Below, piece by piece: positions 59,933 through 64,000 of a stretch of 64,000 nt of DNA; within the stretch, counting starts at the first letter, position 1; every line of letters starts with the position of its first letter. The notes beneath the pieces were generated by a model. The model saw only the letters and a list, made by a program, of their open reading frames with translations, made no database searches and was not told the origin of the DNA. This DNA comes from Isoetes taiwanensis (Eukaryota; Streptophyta; Lycopodiopsida; Isoetales; Isoetaceae), in the NCBI GenBank assembly GCA_021234155.1, contig JAJEKV010000128.1, positions 1,777,736 to 1,841,735 on the forward strand, in the 5' to 3' direction. The position numbers and the translations under genes are program-made.

Positions 59933-60036
59933 TTCGGCTAAGCGAAGATGAGAAAGCCAAGCAAGCAACTTTACAAGATCTAGCAAAGCAAATTGTGTTT
60001 CATGATGAAGCAAAACAAAACAACATGCAGAATCAG
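59933..60036 (+). pseudogene. Isolated exon-like segment
   Basis: A strong acceptor (TTATTTTTCCTTGCAG) and a GTAATT donor enclose 104 bp. The frame reads LSEDEKAKQATLQDLAKQIV and FHDEAKQNNMQNQ, a charged, helix-like, possibly coiled-coil segment. The family is not recognised. A further protein-like piece, MWSRRMHFAKLLQEKPILVE, lies at about 60,390-60,450 on the same strand and may be a later exon. Confidence 0.35.
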
Positions 60037-60622
60037 GTAATTTGCTCTTTTTGCGTCACAGTTTGCCTTAACTTCCAAAGACTGATATTTTGTTAATTTC
60101 ATGCATCTTTTGGATGAAGATGATAAAAGTATTTACAAAAGGAAGCATCTATATGGTTTTCAAATATATAGATCATGACCTTACACCATGACATGCCTTT
60201 TTAGAATTTCACAAAGTAAAGGTTTGTATTCAATCTTTAGTAGATTTAATTATGTTGCTCTAATATAAGCTTCCAATGCAGTGCTACATGAAACAGCAAA
60301 CAGGTTCTGATAGGTCTTCATTACTGCCACATTAATCATGTCTTTGCCCGGGATATTAGAGGTGCAATGAAGTATGGGCCCTACTTGTTGACATGTGGTC
60401 TCGTAGGATGCATTTTGCCAAGCTTCTTCAGGAAAAGCCTATCTTAGTTGAAAAAATGGGAAGTGCGTTATCTAACTTATATTGCTTCTTAATTTATTGA
60501 CCTTCCTTTCTTCATTTAATTCGTCTTTGTTATTTTACATCTTTGTCTTTGTCAAGACAATGATAATTGCCCTTTACTATGGCTTAGGGAGTGCAGGAAG
60601 GCAACTAGAGGCTCTTATAAGG

Positions 60623-60770
60623 AAGTTATTCAAGACAACGATAATTGAACTGTTGGGCACCACAGAGTGTGTAACTTGATGTTGAACAATGGCCAGTTAA
60701 GTTATTCAAGACAACGATAATTGAACTGTTGGGCACCACAGAGTGTTGATGTTGAACAATGGCGATTTAG
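60623..60770. repeat. Tandem duplication, 76 bp
   Basis: AAGTTATTCAAGACAACGAT begins both units (60,623 and 60,699). Both continue to GATGTTGAACAATGGC. Unit 1 contains an extra GTAACTT. Confidence 0.88.
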
Positions 60771-63700
60771 TACGCTTTTCTACGGCCGGGACTTAGACGT
60801 CCTCCACGATTAATTGGAAGTCAAGAAAAAACTTGCCCAATGACCAAGAACTCTAATAGAGATAATAGATATTCTTGGGTGCGGTGGGATCTAGAATCAC
60901 TTTAGCATATAGAGCTAAACAAATATGTTTAGCATATAGAAGTGATTGCGCACTCATTCCATCAGGGCGATATTAGTGATACTTATTTCTTTACAACTAA
61001 ACCTGTGGTGCGTTCATATATATACGTTAGTCATAATGCATCAACCAGTTAATGTTGTGATTTTAGAGTACAAGCCTCATCTATTGCAACCTACTGTTGA
61101 TAACCACTTAATACCTATTGGTGGGCATTAATATCTCAAGGAACTACATCAAAATAAGCATTATTTATTATACCTATTTATTACAAGGCAATGTAAATAT
61201 TATTTTAATAACTCACATAAACAAGCTCAAGTGTACATATAATCTATCATTTAAAAAACTTACCACATCAACATTGTAAACACATAAAAGAAAATGAACA
61301 ATTGAAAAGCAATTTGCATGCTTGTTACAAAATTGAACTCGATTTTTCAAGTGTACCATTGTCTATGCAAAGCTTAATGAACTATTTCTAAAGCAGCGAG
61401 CTCAATTCATAGGACAACAAAGTGCACCTTTATAGACAAGGATTTTTATGCGCATAAATTCCTTATAACCTTGCTTTATGTCTTGGCCATAAGATATTGC
61501 CTATTGATGAAAAGACATTAAATAGTGGGAGTTGCATATAACACTTTTTGAAGACCAATATGCTACCATGCATTAAGATTAAATGTGAAAACATCTGAGA
61601 TGTCATGTTTCCAAAGTGAATCCGTAGGATTATCATTTACATGTTACCAACCTCTGCTCAGCAACGCTGGGCACCGTTACTAGTCATGAAAGAATGATAT
61701 AGCAAATACTCCGCACATCATTGATTGAATGGAACAACCATAACATGTGAATGGTGATCGAACTTGAGATTTGACAAGTTCAGACTAGTTTTTGATTTTT
61801 TATTGAAGTGGCACCTCAAGAGTGGATTTTCTCTCTCTTCTTTTTTCTTTTTCTTTGTTTTCTTTCTAGAGAGAGAATGCCACTTTGGACGAGTAGAATA
61901 ATGATTAATGAGCAAATTTTGCTAATGTGATAATGGTGTATGTTTCTGGATTAGGAAAAAAAGGTTTACCATCTTCTTGACTTCTCAAATGGCAATGATC
62001 AAGGAAAAGAGTGAAGTTGTGTGGACAATGGTCATATGTGGAAAAGAGCTTGAATTCTCTTGGGATAGGGGTAAATGAAGCTTTTTGCTCTAGAACAACC
62101 CATTAATATTGGCCTTACCTTCGTAATATCCACCAGCATATCCCCAATGGACCCGCTAAATAAAAGCTTTACAATGCTCTTTGGTACGAAGAAAAAGGTG
62201 AGGAAAGTAAGGGTATGTAAGCCTTCATCTAAGGTTCAAGAATTATAGTTGACCCTCAACGTAAAACAAATCTTCTTTGATCTAGAATTTTGATTTGGTG
62301 TCCAATTTCTCGATCAAACTTTGTTCCTCTACAACATTATCTTTGATTATTATTTTGCGTTATTTTACAATGGCATAGATGAAAATTTAATTTAATAACA
62401 TGCCACAATCTACATCTTGTACGGCTTATCTTTTTGATGCACCTCCTTTGTCCTATTTATTTATTATCTTGGTAGATTGTTTGCATCAAGATGGATTTGA
62501 AAGTAGGAGTCATTAGGGCAGATTTGGGGTCTCGAAACAGCCTCCTATCAGCCATTCCACGTCATATTTCCGCTCCTTTTTCCCCATGCCACCTAGGATA
62601 CCAAACTCTCATAATTACATATATTTACTTGGAATATTCTCCCAGAATAAGGGGGATCGCACATTCATGGCGCCATATATATTTAATTCTATTGGTTATC
62701 GACAGACCGGATGCAACACATGGGCGCTTCTAAAAGCCACTTGCATTATAGCATAACGGGGCAACATGAAGCGGTATCTCTTTGGTTTGTCGGATACCAA
62801 GCGTCGCGTCTTGCGTCACCGATTCTTGTCTTGCGCTATTTTCATGTAGAGGCCATGCCCATACAAGCTTCGCCTTCTACATTTCAAAATTTGAATGTGT
62901 AGGTTAAAGCTTTGTATCGAGACTTTTCATTTCGATTTACTTATTTGCGCCTTAAAAAGTTAAAAACAGGGATCTTTACTTCATCCCAATATAGGCTTCC
63001 GCCCCTACAATTCGAAATTTGAATTTGCTTAATGTATAAAAGCATGGATTGTAGGAGAATGGACATTTCAATTTCCATATGCACGTTGCAAATTTCAAAA
63101 ACAAGGCTAGTGCGGACGTTAGGCTCACACGGCAGGTAATTGGGGGCATACAAATTGTACACCTTAATTTCAAGCCCGTGCGATCCACATGATATGGAAG
63201 CTCCAAATGATGTGTGGATAAGGATCCAACTGACTCGAATATGCTCCGGTCTTCAATCATAAAAAGCGAGGTCTAAAAATAAGAACTTAGACCTCGGCGT
63301 GTTGTGTCTTGCGGGGCTCAAAAAGTGCCGACATCTGGGCGGATGGCGGGTTTATATCCATTGGATTAGTTGAGTGGCAAGAAACCGTCATTTCGGGACG
63401 TTTCAAGTTTAGTCTGATTTTATGGTGATGGTAACTCTGGCCTCCTGGAATATTGTGAGAGATTGAGAGAGGATGAAGGCATTCGAAATCGAATACAATT
63501 CCTTGAGATGAGCTACTTCCGATTGTCACAAGGGAATTATAACTTAAACCAGCAGCTCTTTCTTCTCTCGCTTCATTACTCCACTGTAATGAAGGAAAAG
63601 GAATGACTACGGAGGGGGGAAACCTCTTTGAGATCTGAAGTGGACAAGTCCAAACCTGGTGATAGGGCAGCTGCAAGAAAAGATCCAAGAGCTCGAAAGA

Positions 63701-64000
63701 GCAAACTTTGGGCTTCAATGTAGGTTAAAGAACTTGAAGAAAACACCCTTTGGCTTGCGAGAAAGGAAGAAGCACTTTCAACCGATAGAGGAATTGAAGT
63801 TTGGATCGGGGTGCATTCAGGGCCCAGTCCACGACCACAAGGTCCGTTTACAACACTAGCAAAGGCCAATATTAATCAAGATCTAGGAAAACTAGAAGCA
63901 ATCTTGGTTACGTAGTGAAGAACCTAGCGACAAACAGGGAGATAGTGGGCATGATTTGTCAGCCCTACAACTCTTCTCTCAAGAAGATGGTATTGAAAAT
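60771..64000. other. Spacer, no confident gene
   Basis: No recognised domain. A coiled-coil-like frame near the right edge (63,659-63,859, IGQLQEKIQELERANFGLQC) lacks an ATG start and a known family and could be part of a feature running out of the window. Confidence 0.4.

Overview
This window looks like nuclear DNA of a land plant with a repeat-rich genome. The evidence is spliced plant-type genes, a PPR gene remnant, Ty3/gypsy and Ty1/copia LTR retrotransposons primed by initiator Met-tRNA, LINE remnants, MITE-like fold-backs and tRNA-derived units. The style (AT-rich spacers, PPR relics of the CGN/VSYAQEVFD/SWN type, layered segmental duplications) would suit a fern or gymnosperm, but nothing here fixes the taxon.

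Layout. 1-7 kb: AT-rich spacer with a GT microsatellite, a long hairpin and short repeats. 7.05-7.61 kb: an ordered array of nine palindromes of two alternating types. 7.7-9.1 kb (minus): a broken, once-spliced gene of unknown family with a ParB-like QHS motif, ending beside the array. 9.8-15 kb: an FCP1-like phosphatase fragment, a dispersed direct repeat (two copies) and a decayed LINE (ORF1 and ORF2 pieces, minus). 16-19 kb: the one intact-looking host gene, a five-exon, 548-aa SPOROCYTELESS-like EAR (SPEAR/TIE) repressor with G-boxes and AUG uORFs upstream. 21.7-36.2 kb: a PPR pseudogene split by a 13.07-kb Ty3/gypsy chromovirus (minus orientation) with a 5-bp target duplication, 1.6-kb LTRs, PBS, PPT and gag-pol, plus about 4.4 kb of unexplained sequence between PBS and gag. 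36.3-38.3 kb: two fold-back MITEs and tandem tRNA-like units. 38.7-56.5 kb: large segmental repeats (A/B and X1/X2/X3), each beginning near a T-tract; X3 is split by a 5.44-kb Ty1/copia element with its own target duplication. 56.5-64 kb: a poly-T-headed retroposed block, several tandem duplications, a 39-bp perfect inverted repeat and a few exon-like pieces.

How it fits together. Only the SPEAR gene is a convincing functional host gene; the other host genes are relics. A pattern runs through the repeats: paired copies (LTR pairs, A/B, X2/X3) agree almost perfectly in AT-rich stretches but differ by clustered substitutions and small indels at CAG/CTG and CpG sites. Those are the cytosines plants methylate in silenced repeats, so many of the frameshifts in the elements may be sequencing or assembly errors rather than decay. 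All function calls rest on motif recognition by eye, with no database search.
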